64,000 bases of DNA. Source: Moniliella sp. 'wahieum' (Eukaryota; Basidiomycota; Moniliellomycetes; Moniliellales; Moniliellaceae). Made by a program: the position numbers and the translations under genes. The notes beneath the pieces are model-generated. The model did no database searches. It was given only the letters and a program-made list of their open reading frames with translations, and was not told the DNA's origin. The stretch covers positions 62,001 to 126,000 of the forward strand of contig RSEE01000034.1 in the NCBI GenBank assembly GCA_003971905.1. Direction: 5' to 3'. This document shows positions 20,600 to 31,971 of the stretch, piece by piece. Position 1 is the stretch's first letter, and every line of letters starts with the position of its first letter.

Positions 20600-23500
20600 T
20601 CAGGAAGAAGGTTTAGAAGGGGAGCGAGAAAACCATCCGCGCAAGCCGGACTTTTTAGTCGCGTGAGTGGTGGTGTAGGAGCCTGAACCGTCGTCCGAGG
20701 GGACGCGGATGGAAGAGATACGTGCGCGGAGCGAAGGTTGTACCGGTGGGAGTGGAGTCGAGCCCGATGCGGCGCCGGGCGACTCAGGCGGAGTCTGGAC
20801 AGATTGGATACGCGCCTTGGACACTCTGCGCGGCGTCGTGGGTACGGAAGCGGTAGGCGAGATGGGCTGGAGCGCATCTTCAGTCACGAAAGGTGCAGCT
20901 GTCAGTGGCGTAGAGGGCACCTTGGTGGACTCCGTCTTGGGTTCCGTCTTGGGCTCCGGCACGGACTCCGGTACAGACTCCGTCGTGGGCACCTCCTTAG
21001 AAGGAAACGCAACCGGGGTCACAGCCGTCACGTTACCCGAAGTGGTCTGAGCCACAGCGACGACGGTGCCTTTGGGCGTGGCAGGCGGGGCGGCCTGATG
21101 CAACAGTTTCATTTCGCGCAACGCATCGAGCAATGTGGATGCGGACCAGGCTTGGGTACGGCACGAGTCACGACAAAACGTGCCGTCGTGGTTGGTAAGT
21201 TCGGGCAGGCCGGCCCAAGGGTCCTTGATGACAAATTCACGATGGTTGCTCATAAGGCTCGAGATGTAGTGCAGAGTGTCCTCGGTTGACGGTTGTGTTC
21301 CCTTGGTAGCGGGTTGAGACAAGAAATGTAACAGCGCACGAAGGAAGAAGCCAGTGGGGAAGAGCCACTCGGGTCCATTGTGGTAGTTCCATCCTTTAGC
21401 CACGCTCGGATCGTCCGAATCGTTGGCATTGTCATAGTCGCCACGGTAGCGCCAGTCGCGCGGGTCCAACGTCTTCATTCCCAGAGGTCCACGGAGCACC
21501 GCATCGGCCGCCTGCAGTGCCGTGAGCGCATGCTCCCGCGTAAACAGCTCGGGCGCAACGCACATGGCAATCGGGAAGTTGGCTCGGAACTGGTAATCGC
21601 TCCACTCGCGACCTGGTCCGGACCCCACCACATCCTTGTACACTCCACGCCGACTCACCAGCTCCGGTCGGATAGCATACTTGGCATCGTCCTCCTCCGA
21701 AAGAGGAATGTAGTAGTAGTGCTCAAAGTTCTTTTGCACCAGTGCATCCCACTCGGCATACGAGATGAGCTTGCCATCGACCGTGACGCCCTTAGCGGGC
21801 CATTTACCTTGCGCTTCCAACTGCGACACCCAACGGAGAGAACTCTTGAGCAGCCCCGTAATTTCTACCGCTGCACCATCCCGCGGCGAACCGGGAACCC
21901 CCTTGTTGCCCGCCTTGGCCGAGGAACCGTTCTTGTCCTGCCACGTTCCGCAGTTCCACTCATTGCCACCCATGACAAAGCCAGTGCTCCAGTCAGTGTA
22001 CACATCAATATTGAATCCTGGGTCACGCATGTCCTGATCGATTGCCGGGCCCGCATTGTGCTCGCGGAAATGGATGCCCTCGGCGTGACGTTGCAAGATC
22101 TCAGTCACCAACTCAGCCACTGTGGACGAGGTGGAAAAGGCTTCCTCCGAGTCCCACTCGGCCCAGGCGCCATCACGCGGGAAGCGACGCTTGACTGTCT
22201 CCCCCAACAGCTTCTCGCCATCCGGCACAATCGAAACATAGTCCTGGACGCATTGGACAAAGTACCAGGGTCCGTCGCGACAGTTGTACCGAGGGTTCTT
22301 GCCGCTGTCCAACAGGTTGGGAATCATGCCCTCGTGCAGGGTAGCTCCAAAGGCAAGGATGTGTTCTTTGGCTAGATCGTACAGCCCCGTGGCGAGGTAA
22401 ATGCCACGCAGAGCGATCAACACGTCCCGACCCCACAGACGCGCCCAGCCCGCCGCGAAAAAGGGCAGGCCGGCGGCAAGTGAAGAACTGGTCTTGAACG
22501 GAGTCAGACTCGCGCTCTGCACTGCCCCGGAAAGTTGCACCGCGACGAGGGCGAGAGACTGGGTAAACTGGTCTCCTTCCGTCACCAAAGGTCCCATCAA
22601 CTTCAATGTGCGAGCACGAGCGGCGGTGTAGAGGGTACTGAGAACCAGAGCAAAGTACTTGGGCAACATGAACGGAGGCACGGTCTCCTTGATCTTGTCA
22701 AACCGATCGCTGAGCCAAGAGATCGTCGCATCGAGCCTAGCGTACGTGTCAGCGTACCGACCGCGGTAGTCACGCAGACGGTTCACCGTATAGTCCAGGG
22801 GCCAGGTACCCTGTCGGAGGTGTTCGCAGAGTGGGTGGCCCAGGTCGTTCTTGGCAATCACCTCGCGTAGGGGGGCCATGAACCCCTCCAGGCCACAGTA
22901 GACCAATTCGCCATAGTTGGGCACGTTGTACGCGCCAAACTTGCCCTCGGTAGCGTCGCCCTCCTCGCCCGAGGCACGGTACAGAAGAACATTCAGTTCA
23001 GGCAAGGTGAGCTGAGCCACCGCCGACTCGGCGCCTTCGGAACACAACGCCTCCATCGACGTGGGGGTCGAAGGCAAAGTCTCGATTGCCGTCGCAAACA
23101 CCATAATTGCCCCAGGCGGGAAAAAGTCCGGGACGACAATCTCAGTAAAGGAACCCGCACCATCGGATCCGGCACGGATCTGGGAGAGGCAATGTCGTGC
23201 AGCTTGTTGGAAAAGCCGTACACGTATTCATCGTCCTTGGGGGGCGGACCGGTAATTTCCAGCCACTTGCCCAGCACAAATTTGGCCGAGCTGCCACGGA
23301 GGATGATGGGACTAATCGCTCCACGACCGCCCGAGTTTCCCTTGAATGCAGTATGAGCCACGAGGACAAAGCCTTTGTGCGTAACGGGGTGAACCCGATG
23401 GAAGACAATGTACTCGTTCTCTTGGTGCAAGTGACCCTCGGTGTAACCCTCGGAAACCATCTGGGTGTGAAGATGGTTGAGGATATGCCGAACGGGCGTG

Positions 23501-25009
23501 ATGCCTGTTCCCTCATCAGTATAGGAGGTAAATCGGCGATACTGGCGCTTCTCCGACACCACATTGAGGTGATCCGGATAAAGTTCGTCAAACCCGCGTG
23601 TCGATCCAATGGCCGACCAAGAGAAGGCGACGAGCGAACCCATCGTCAACGCATCTTGGGTCGTACGCTTTGCAGTGGGAGTTTCATTGTCATGAGTCAA
23701 ATCCATAAACAGCGCATGCGGATCGCTCCCTTGCAGCGGCACAACGGTCGCAGGTAGCAGTTCGGATGGCTTCTTTGGGTCTTCCACCGTCCCGGCACGC
23801 GTAAGAATGTCAGCATCCATACTCCCCACGGGCTTGTTGTGACCGTAATTATAGAGCAAGCGGCTCTCCTCAACGGGCTCGTTCGCATTGTCCATCTCGC
23901 GAATCAAACTGTTGATGCCAAGACGCGAGACAAAGTACTTGTCCAGATCTGCGTTTCCGGTAAACAATTCGGCCACGACATAAATGTTGGGGTTGGTCCG
24001 GCGAGCAGCATCCAACAAGTACTCGCCTACCCAGATCGGGGTGGAATGAGCATTGTCGATCCGCAAACCATCAAACATGGAGGCCAGCGAAGTCACGTAC
24101 TTCTCCATCTGAGTCCACACAAAGGGATTGTCTTCGGGCTTTTTGCCGTACCGCAACTTAACGCAGTCGCCCCACGAGATAAGTTCACGCCGTAAGTATA
24201 CGCGCGACTCGGACGAAGCAAAGTTGACCAACGGATCAGCGGCCCAGACCCAGCCATTGTTAGCCAGAGCCAACTCGGACGGGTCACGCCCTTTGAGTCG
24301 CGCATCCGAGGCATCTAGGCGAGTAAAGTACAACTCGTTGATCGGCTCATCCTTGGTGATGGGTCCGAGTTGCGGGCCGCCTGCCTCGAGACGCATAAAC
24401 TTGATTCGCCCCGCAAGGTTGTTGATCATCGCCGATTCGTCGTCATCGTACGTCTTGTAAAAGTCAACATTGATGATATCGAGGGCATGCGAGAAGGCCT
24501 TGACCAGCTCGTCGTCATTGGCTCCGCCGCCAACGCGACGCAGAATGACCACCGCCTTGGAAACATCGACCTTGGTCACAAATCGGCTCTTGAGCGCCAT
24601 GGCGTCGGTCAAGGCGTACTTTTTAAGCAGCTCGAACGAACCATCCAGCCCACCTTCAAACCGAGCCACTTCCTCCTCGCACTCTACCGGAAGGGAGGCC
24701 GTTTCTCCCTTGGCCAGGGCCGCCTTGAACGCCTCGGCCTCCGTCGCCACGTCAATGACGTAGTATTGCCACAACTTGAGCGGACCCAAGACATGGTCCT
24801 TGATGCCCTGCACCAAAGTGTCAATCTCACCTTGTCCCTTGACTTCGGTCGGCAGGCCGAGTGAGGCAAGTTGGCCCGAAAACTCAACCAGTTTGCGGTC
24901 CAGCTCCTCGGCCGGGGTCAGGTGGGGGGAGTTGGCCGGGCTGTACCCTGGTCGTCACAGATAAGGGTCAGAATCAAGATGGCTAGCCATATTTTGCAGG
25001 AGGGTGTGT

Positions 25010-25041
<32 letters not shown>

Positions 25042-26072
25042 AACGTACCACACTCAGGGTGTTCATACAGCCATGGCGAATTATTCGCGACATGGTTCAA
25101 GACAATGTCAGTCAAAGATGCGATCCCCCACTCTGTACGAAGCTTCCTGAGCCAGGTTTCGATTGTGGCAAAGCGCTCGTCGCGGGTAGCGTGGGCTCCA
25201 GCCTGGGCGTCAAACAAATCGGGGCTAAAGTCGAGGGGATTGGCCAAGGCGTAGGGGCTGTTGCTGACGCCACGCACCTGGAGGGGCACAAAGTGGATCA
25301 TGTTAAAGCCAGCGTCACGTGCCAGGTCGAGATGGGGCGCCCACTGGCTCAGCGAGCCAGCCCACTTGGAAACGAAAGACTGGAGCACAATCGCGTCCTG
25401 GGACAGACGGACTGGCTCAGCGCCGGGTTCGAGATGCGGGTCGAGCAGGTCGCCGTCGGGGCTGATAACAGGCGAGCGGGCGGGGAGGGTGATGAGCGGG
25501 TCGACGTTAAAGAAGCCATGCTTGCTCTGGGACCGAGCAGAGGCAAAGGGGAACAGAGCCGTGTCGGGCGCAGGGTAGGGCATGCGCTCGAGCGGGGCGG
25601 CATGCTCAACATAAAACTCAAACACACCGGGGGTGTGCACCCAGAGATCGACGACGATGGGCTTGGTGACGTCGGTGGGGAGCGGGACGGGGTGGAAGGT
25701 GGTGCGGCTGAAGGGCTGGCCGGGGGGCGGGAGGGAGGTGTAGAGGATGCCTTGGCGGCAGGCGAGGCCGCCGGCGTGGATGCTGAAGCGCAGCACGTAC
25801 GGCTGCTCGGGGGGCGGGAGGCGGACATAGCTCTGGCTGGGGGCGGGGCTGCCGTCGCCGGCAAGCGCCAGCTCGAACACCCGCACGGGCGCAGGCGGCA
25901 CAGGCACAGGCACAGGCATGGGCGCAGCAGAGGGGAGGTGGTGGGGAAGAAGGAGGACGTTATAGAGCGACGGCGATGCTGGGGCGATCCCGCGGGCGGT
26001 GCGAACGCAGTGTTCGATAGCGCTGGCCATCGGCCGCCGGGCAGGGGGGCGCTGTGGGGGAGGGTGCGACAT
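20600..26072 (-). CDS. GDB1: Glycogen debranching enzyme (4-alpha-glucanotransferase / amylo-alpha-1,6-glucosidase)
   Basis: Bifunctional cytosolic enzyme that shifts maltosyl/maltotriosyl units and then hydrolyses the alpha-1,6 branch glucose in glycogen breakdown. Exon 1 runs 26072-25049 (an alternative Met follows at residue 15) and holds the beta-rich N-domain and LTDIVLNHVANNSPWLYEHP. The intron 24948-25048 contains a 31-base homopolymer. Exon 2 runs 24947-20600. Transferase residues lie in FDGLRIDNAHSTPIW (nucleophile Asp) and YVVAELFTGNADLD (acid/base Glu). Glucosidase-side blocks are GWARLWGRDVLIALRG, GMIPNLLDSG, RYNCRDGPWYF and NGPEWLFPTGFFLRALL. One frame slip occurs near 23187-23191, where DIA must continue as LSQIRAGSDGAGSFTEIV. 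After the usual family end (WSASTLLDAL) about 169 extra Ser/Pro/Thr-rich residues follow, with a basic tail KKSGLRGWFSRSPSK. Total is about 1790 residues against roughly 1500 usual. Confidence 0.95.
25010..25040. repeat. G31 homopolymer in debranching-enzyme intron
   Basis: Thirty-one consecutive G on the plus strand (C on the coding strand), starting nine bases after the donor GTACGTTA. Confidence 0.85.
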
Positions 26073-27363
26073 GCGGCCGCACTGGCCGAGTGCCCCGCTG
26101 CGGCGGCGGGATGCGGCCGCCCGGTGGGATGCACATGCGAGACAGGCACACCGCCCGCCCGCCGATCGTGTGCTGCGGGGAGCATCGGTGATCGCACGGG
26201 GCCTGCACGGGGCCTGGGGCCGTCACTTGGCCAGGATAGGTCGATGGTGCTAGGTGTCCCGGTGCCCAGTAGCCCGTTGCCTGTGCCAAGATACAAGTAG
26301 CCAGCTGCCCGTTGCTATGTCCCCATTTGGCCTTGGCGGAAGTTTAACGTTTACTTGTTCTGGTCCGTCTCGTGGGCATCCTGCATCACACGTCTGGTGC
26401 GGGGAGCCGCGCAGGCCCGTGCGAGCGTGGGCTACACTGGCGCCACGCAGCCTCTGCCCAGCATGCGTTCCGCTGGGCACGTTGGTCCGCTGCCCCGAAC
26501 GCCGGTGGGGACGGTGAGACGGTGAGCAGGAAAAGGACAGCTGAGCCTGCTGAGCTCAGCCAGGCTCAGCCTGCGGTTGAGCCTCAACGCTCACTGGCTT
26601 ATCCCCTCTTCCTTCCTTACAGCACTCAGGCAGCCAAGAGACGCTGAGGCATAGCAAAATGCAGGTGCCATGCCGTCCCACTCCATGGACTACTAACAGT
26701 GATGATACGCAACAGGATGCATGACCGGCATCATTGATTGGCTTCTGCCGCTCCAGGCTCCAATACACTACCATCGGATGTTACATGTTGGCGCTTAGCG
26801 CTTAGCGGCTAACACCCGAACCATGGCTGACGCCCCCTCCCCGTCGTCCATGGACCACATGGGTGCCGTCAGATCTCAGACGAACTCGTGCGGGTCGTTT
26901 AACATTGGGGCGGGGGGCAAGGCGCTCAGCTGAGGACATCGTGATGACCAAACTCTCTCTGGCAGCAACCACTGAGATCCTTTGCCTCAGCCGACATTGC
27001 ATAGATCGAAAGCGGATGTAATGCCAGTGATATACCCACGAAAGTAGACAGACCTGATGAATGCAAGTCCAACCCACGTCCCTGCCGGGGTTGAAGCGCA
27101 CAGCCAGGGTTCCCATTGAACCTTCCGACATGGGTTGGACAGCTGGACACACACAAGTCAAAACCATTGCAATTGTATTCGCATACAAAGTACTCTCTAA
27201 CCAAGCCGAGTGCACCAGCCGGTCGTCATCGAGGGAAAAAAGTACTGCGTGCCAGACTAGAAAATTCCCTGTTGTCCAAGTGGATGTGCTGGCCCAAGTG
27301 GGCCAGTCGCGCGTCGTGTCGCGGGGACCCACCGACACCTCCAACTTCCGTCCAGGACAGCAG
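26073..27363. other. Intergenic, no gene seen
   Basis: Lies upstream of the debranching-enzyme start and downstream of EMC6. A minus frame at 26802-27551 overlaps EMC6 in another register and shows no coding signature. GCTGAGCCTGCTGAGCTCAGCC words occur at 26538-26590. Confidence 0.5.
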
Positions 27364-27953
27364 CTAGTCGTACACATGCACAAGTGCCGACCAAAACGTC
27401 CACCACAGCACGTAGGACAAAAAGTTGTCCACCAGGCCATCCAGAAGGAGAAACTTGCCCCAGGCCCAAGCTTGTGTGGCCACACCAGGCGGCACAGCAG
27501 CCAATCCCTTGACGAGGTTAGCTGATGCGTTGACCTTGACGCGAATCCCATCCCACTGTACCGACGCTGGATCCAGCAGGTAAGACGATGGGTCTCCCTG
27601 GGTGGCTAGGAGGATGATGGATAAGGAGATGGCCAACTGAGCCACGAGGAAGAACCCGAACCCAGCAAAATTGGTCAGGCCAAGCACGCCCGCAGCAGAG
27701 CCAGCGACGAGCAAGGATACTTGTCGCACACTACCAACGAAGATTCAGTTAGCGTCAACCTTCGGGCCGGAAACATGTCGGGCCTTCACAACGGGAACGA
27801 GCGAGGCGGTTGCCCAACCAGGAGAGGGACGTACAACGAGAGTTGCCGTTCATTGTGGGCAACGGCCTCCGGGTTAAAAGCACGGAAGGGTGAATCAAAA
27901 ATAGCAGCGGGAGTCCCAGCTTGGTTCTGGCTTGGATCAGCTGCGGTGGCCAT
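27364..27953 (-). CDS. EMC6: EMC6, ER membrane protein complex subunit 6
   Basis: Small membrane subunit of the EMC insertase, which inserts tail-anchored and multipass proteins into the ER. Exon 1 is 27953-27835 (MATAADPSQNQAG ... NPEAVAHNERQLS). The intron 27731-27834 has donor GTACGT, branch GCTAAC and acceptor TAG. Exon 2 is 27730-27364. The phases join correctly to give 161 residues with no slip. Conserved features are NPEAVAHNERQLS, a first helix pair (SLLVAGSAAGVLGLTNFAG, FFLVAQLAISLSIILLA) and the diagnostic C-terminus LSYVLWWTFWSALVHVYD. Metazoan EMC6 is about 110 residues; the extra length lies in the N-terminus and in the loop before the last helix (near VQWDGIRVKVNASAN). An in-frame Met just upstream is not seen, so 27953 is the best start. 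Confidence 0.9.
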
Positions 27954-28873
27954 GGCGATGGGGGGGAAGAAAAGCGACTGGTGGAGGTGGGACCGCTCTT
28001 GCGATGTGTGCCGGCGTGGCACCAACAACCGGATGGCCAAGCTGGAATATGGGGTTTTGTTTCCTTTTTGGTTTCGATTTTCTGATGCGCATTGCCGACG
28101 TGGCGTGTTAGGTAAGCGGGGGCTGTGACGTGGCGGTGATGATGACTTGTCCAGCTGGCGCCGTGGCAGCAAGCACGGGGCCACTCAGCCTCACCTCTCT
28201 GCCTGAGCGCCAAGCTGCCATCGCACAGCACCCTTTCCTCTCCCCATCTCTGGGTGGGGTGTGGGGTGGGTACAAACTCAAGAGGGCAAATTGAAGGATC
28301 GCGGTTCAGAGACGAAAAATATATTTACTTCTACGGGAACTGGAGGTGCGCCAACTCAACACAGAACCTAAGGAACACATCCACCTCACCTCCTACGATT
28401 CATCCGAGCTTCTTTGGGACCGATACTCCGGGGATCCCCTCTCCCAGCCTTCGGGAAGCCAGCGCGCCTGTCCGATCCTCAGAGATACTGCGGGACGGTT
28501 ATGAACCACTGCAAGAAAGGTGCTCCGAGATAGCAACGGGGGTGGCAATAATGGTACTCAGAACTCACTCCACCGCTTACGCTTAGTAGTATCAGGGTGC
28601 CAGCCTGCCTACTCGCCTTGTTGTTCCAGCAGCGCAAGATCACACGAGGACGGATCTGCTGAACGCGCCCAGTTGGCACACTGTGACCTTGCATAGCCCC
28701 CACGTGGTCTGGCAGCGGCACAAAAGGTGCTCCTCGGCCTACCTATGACACATGGGCACCGGAGGTTCAACATGAAAACCTGATTGGACGGGGGTGCTAA
28801 CAGGTATGAAAGAGGGTAAATACGGTTTTGGGTCCGAGGAACAGGGCCCAGTTTGCAGTTCTCTGCTTTGAAT
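27954..28873. other. Intergenic with a diverged repeat copy
   Basis: The 5' flank of EMC6 and 3' flank of the GPI-protein gene. The part 28318-28560 resembles 33228-33400 (listed separately). No other gene is seen. Confidence 0.5.
28254..28586 (+). pseudogene. Diverged duplicated coding relic, copy A
   Basis: A 110-codon frame whose second half contains TPGIPSPSL and GYEPLQERCSEIATGV followed by LRT. The frame at 33246-33548 has TRGLPTPSL and GYEPQIQCSDSPGGV followed by LTRT at the same spacing, and LRN precedes both. I do not recognise the family. It may be a remnant of a mobile element or of a small gene family. Confidence 0.35.
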
Positions 28874-29918
28874 TTACACCAGCAAAAGCACACCAGCAAG
28901 CACGCCTCCGGCCAAAGCTGGGAAGGTGAAGTGGCTGCTACTCCAGAATGACGCAGCGGCCGAGTGGGACTCTGTCGCCGACGTGGAGGTGGAGTGAGCC
29001 GAGCCGAAGGAAGGAGTGTTGGAGACTGATGACGATGCGTGTGCAGACGAGACTGGTGCAGAGGACGTGGGAGCAGAGGCAGCCCCAGCCCCACTGCCAC
29101 TAGGTGTGGAAGCACCAGGGCTGATGGGCGCGGTGGGACTCGGGGTACTGACAAAGTTGCTACCCGAACTGGTGGTCGCCGTTGGGGCGCCTGAGATGGG
29201 TACTACCGAAAACGCCGCACTGGGGTTGGTCCGCGTCAAATTGTCAAAAATCAAAACGACGTCAGTGTAGGATTGCAGACTGGTGTTGCTCATGCTTGTG
29301 ATGCTAAAGCTGTAGTTGCCAGGAGCGTAGGTGTGTGGCAGGATAAAGTCGTATGCGCCGCACGTCGTGCCCTAAGAAGACAAAGTGGGAAGTGGGGGGG
29401 GGGGAGGTTAGCAGGTCAGGATTACAGGAAGGTGGTAGGGCGCCGAGCGGAAAGGATACATACTTCGACGACAGTGCCCAAGCCAAAACCGGCATCGCAG
29501 TACCCAGGCTCACTTGTCCCAGGCACCGTGGCAATGTGGTAGGCTACATTTCCGCCAGGGTTGTGGACCAGATCAATAGAAACGTTGCCTGCTGGGGCGT
29601 TGAGCCAGTTGACGGGAATCGTGTCGCCCCAAGTGATGTTCTGAAGGAGGTAGGGGAGGGGGAGGGGGGGTTAGGACCATTCCGAACGAGGATTACGCAG
29701 AAGGCAGAAGACGTACAATGGTACACTGGAAGAAGTCGCAGCTGGGTGAGTTGAGGTAGAGAGGGGTGTCGGGACCCTGAGCTTCCTGCCGGCGCACAAG
29801 CGGCACGCCATACTGGTTGACGGGGACGCCAGGCAAGCCCATCTCGGCCGGCTGGGCAATGGGCGAGGCAAAGGCGGCCACTGCCAGAGAGCACACCAAC
29901 AGCGATGAGCGAGCGCAT
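28874..29918 (-). CDS. Kre9/Knh1-like GPI-anchored cell-surface protein
   Basis: Predicted secreted, GPI-anchored Ser/Thr-rich protein. The ATG at 29918 (MRSLIAVGVLS) is one base out of phase with the rest of the leader (VCSLAVAAFASPIAQP), so the N-terminus is approximate. Exon 1 ends at 29717 (CDFFQCTI). Intron 29641-29716. Exon 29640-29464 encodes NITWGDTIPVNWLNAPAG and VSIDLVHNPGG. Intron 29372-29463 has CTAAC followed by a C-run. The last exon 29371-28874 encodes GTTCGAYDFILPHTYAPG and YSFSITSMSN, then a Ser/Thr/Ala-rich stalk and a hydrophobic C-terminus (FPALAGGVLAGVLLLV) typical of a GPI signal. The Ig-like fold pattern ITW...VNW...VSIDLVH...YSFSI matches the Ser-Thr-rich GPI-anchored family (Pfam PF10342). 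Its job is probably structural or in beta-glucan assembly; that is inference. Confidence 0.7.
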
Positions 29919-30873
29919 AGGGAGAATGGGGAACAGGACAGAGTTGATGGGGATCGTGGTACTGAGAACAGAGAACCAGATCCCGAGTCCGCTGCGATTT
30001 CGAGGCTCTGAGAACCTGTGCGAGCAGCTTGCGACAGTAAGCCAGCCGTCTGCCGCACCAGCCCAGTCACGGGCGTTCACTGGGGCTGCCGCTCGCGACA
30101 CTTGCCTTGCTCGGCAGGTGTCGGCAGGGGTCGGCAGGTGGGCTGGCGGACACTGCCGCCGTGGCGGCAGTCCTGCCCGGCAGTGCCGATCCCCACCTTT
30201 CTCTGCAGACGATTCCAAATCACGTGATTTAATAGAGCGGGGGGAGCCGCCAGCCTTAAGGTCGTTCGATGGTGGACAGAGTCTACCGAGTGTATAGTGA
30301 TAGTGAGGCCCTGATGGCAGGATGGCCTCATGGCCTCAGGCCTCAGGCCTCAAGGCCTCATGTAGATCTTTTCTTTGATTCGTCCTCCACAACCCCCGGC
30401 GTCTCCGTCGGCAACACTACACTTTCACAGTCTGTTGCCTACTTTTGTCTGCACGCGTCATCTGTGATTTGTGACTACGCATCCGTCCACCACAAAAGAA
30501 ACAATATGACAACGAAATGGTATTGCTTTGCTGTCGAGCGAGGGCGACTACGTATCGAGGGATTGTTGCGTATATACGTCTGCTGTGGATAGCCCAAAAC
30601 AGTCGTCTCGGCAGCACAGTGCGATCAAGAAAACAATATAGGAAACAAGGTCAACGCGGGACATGTGGTAGGTAGCTCGGGATACATGGGACGAGCTGTA
30701 GAAGGTTGTACACTGTTGGGTACCAGACTGCACTGAACATGACTCCACAGAGCGAGGCGAGGAGGGCGACGGAGGAAAGGATGTATGGGTAACTTCAAAG
30801 TTACAGATCTCTTCGGCCGACATTACTCCCTTCACCCTCCGTGCAGTCCAAAACGGAAAATGAGGCCCGCGAG
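29919..30873. other. Intergenic, no gene seen
   Basis: A tandem GGCCTCA/AGGCCTC block lies at 30325-30362. TCGGCAGGTGTCGGCAGGGGTCGGCAGGTG repeats occur at 30111-30139. The region must contain the 5' flank of the GPI gene and the Hog1 3' end. Confidence 0.5.
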
Positions 30874-31971
30874 CTAGGCTGCTGCCTCGACCATCTCGGC
30901 CGGGAGAGGGGCTAGTGGTCCCTCTTCCTGGGCAACATTGTCGATATTGTGGAAGTCAAGGATCTCCGAGTACATCATAACCTTCCACGTGTCGACAGGC
31001 AGGTCGGCATCGTTGAAAGACCAGTCAAATGGCTCGTCGGCCTCGGGCTCGTCGGTTGGGTCGTGATAGGGTGCAACGTATGGGTGTTCGAGTGCCTCGG
31101 CGGCAGAGATGCGCGTGCGCGGGTCAAAGACCAGCATGCGTTCCAGTAGGTCCAGTGCAAGGGGGTCGGCGGTAGAGAAGCGGTGGCTGAAGGGGACGGG
31201 TTGCCGTTTGGGCAGGCTCTGGACAAACCGCAGAGTGTTCTCCGAACAGATGGTCTGGATCACCTCGTCTGGTGGGCTTCCCAAAAGTTCGGTGATGGTG
31301 GAAAACTGGTTGACATGATCTTTGCCCGGGAACAGTGGTTTGCCCTCCAACATCTCTGCAAAGATGCACCCAGTCGACCACACGTCCACCGCCACATCGT
31401 ATTTTTGCCAAGTTAGCATAATCTCGGGTGCACGGTAGTAGCGCGTCGAGACGTAGCCTGTCATTTGTGGGTCCTGGATCCGCGCCAGACCAAAGTCACA
31501 GATCTTCAGATCACAATTCTCATTGACGAGAATGTTGCTTGGCTTTAGGTCGCGATGCACGACACCCGCCGAGTGGACGTATTTGAGGCCGCGCAGGATT
31601 TGGTACAGGAAGTACTGGACAAATTGTGTCTCGAGGGGACGGGAGGTAAGGAGGCGGTGCAAGTCGGTGCCGAGGAGTTCGGTGACAAAGTACAGATCCT
31701 CGAGAGGCGAGATGAAGATGTCGGAAAGAGAGATGATGTTTTCATGGCGGAGATGCTTGAGCAGCTTGAGCTCGCGGTAGGTGCGCTTGGCGAGCACAGG
31801 CGTGCTGAACGGCTTCATAATCTTCTTGATGGCCACGCTAGTGCCGCTGAGCTGGTCTTTGGCTGAGCACACGAGGCCAAACGCACCCATGCCGACTGGG
31901 TCGAGCGACACGTAACGCTGGGTGATCTCAAAGACGGTGCCGAAGATGGAGAGCTTGACAAAATCGTCCAT
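30874..31971 (-). CDS. HOG1: Hog1-type stress-activated MAP kinase
   Basis: Terminal kinase of the high-osmolarity/stress pathway (p38 family), acting in cytoplasm and nucleus. A single uninterrupted 365-residue frame with a complete kinase core: Gly-rich loop GMGAFGLV, catalytic Lys in VAIKK (K49), HRDLKPSN (139-146), DFGLAR (159-164) and the activation lip TGY at 171-173, which is the Hog1/p38 signature rather than TEY. RYYRAPE and the MAPK insert ([18 protein letters not shown]) follow. The common-docking-like acidic patch is [15 protein letters not shown]. The start [17 protein letters not shown] matches Hog1 proteins closely, as does the length (yeast 435, most fungi about 360). The end is [10 protein letters not shown]. 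There is no frame slip, a useful contrast with neighbours. Confidence 0.97.
   Translation of the reverse strand: MDDFVKLSIFGTVFEITQRYVSLDPVGMGAFGLVCSAKDQLSGTSVAIKKIMKPFSTPVLAKRTYRELKLLKHLRHENIISLSDIFISPLEDLYFVTELLGTDLHRLLTSRPLETQFVQYFLYQILRGLKYVHSAGVVHRDLKPSNILVNENCDLKICDFGLARIQDPQMTGYVSTRYYRAPEIMLTWQKYDVAVDVWSTGCIFAEMLEGKPLFPGKDHVNQFSTITELLGSPPDEVIQTICSENTLRFVQSLPKRQPVPFSHRFSTADPLALDLLERMLVFDPRTRISAAEALEHPYVAPYHDPTDEPEADEPFDWSFNDADLPVDTWKVMMYSEILDFHNIDNVAQEEGPLAPLPAEMVEAAA

Noticed and set aside
21380-22375. 331-codon plus-strand open frame
   Set aside because: Antisense to the conserved glucosidase domain of the debranching enzyme.
25059-26300. 413-codon plus-strand open frame
   Set aside because: It is the antisense shadow of debranching-enzyme exon 1; the minus strand has the conserved motifs.
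26802-27551. 249-codon minus-strand frame
   Set aside because: Overlaps EMC6 exon 2 in another register and has no family features.
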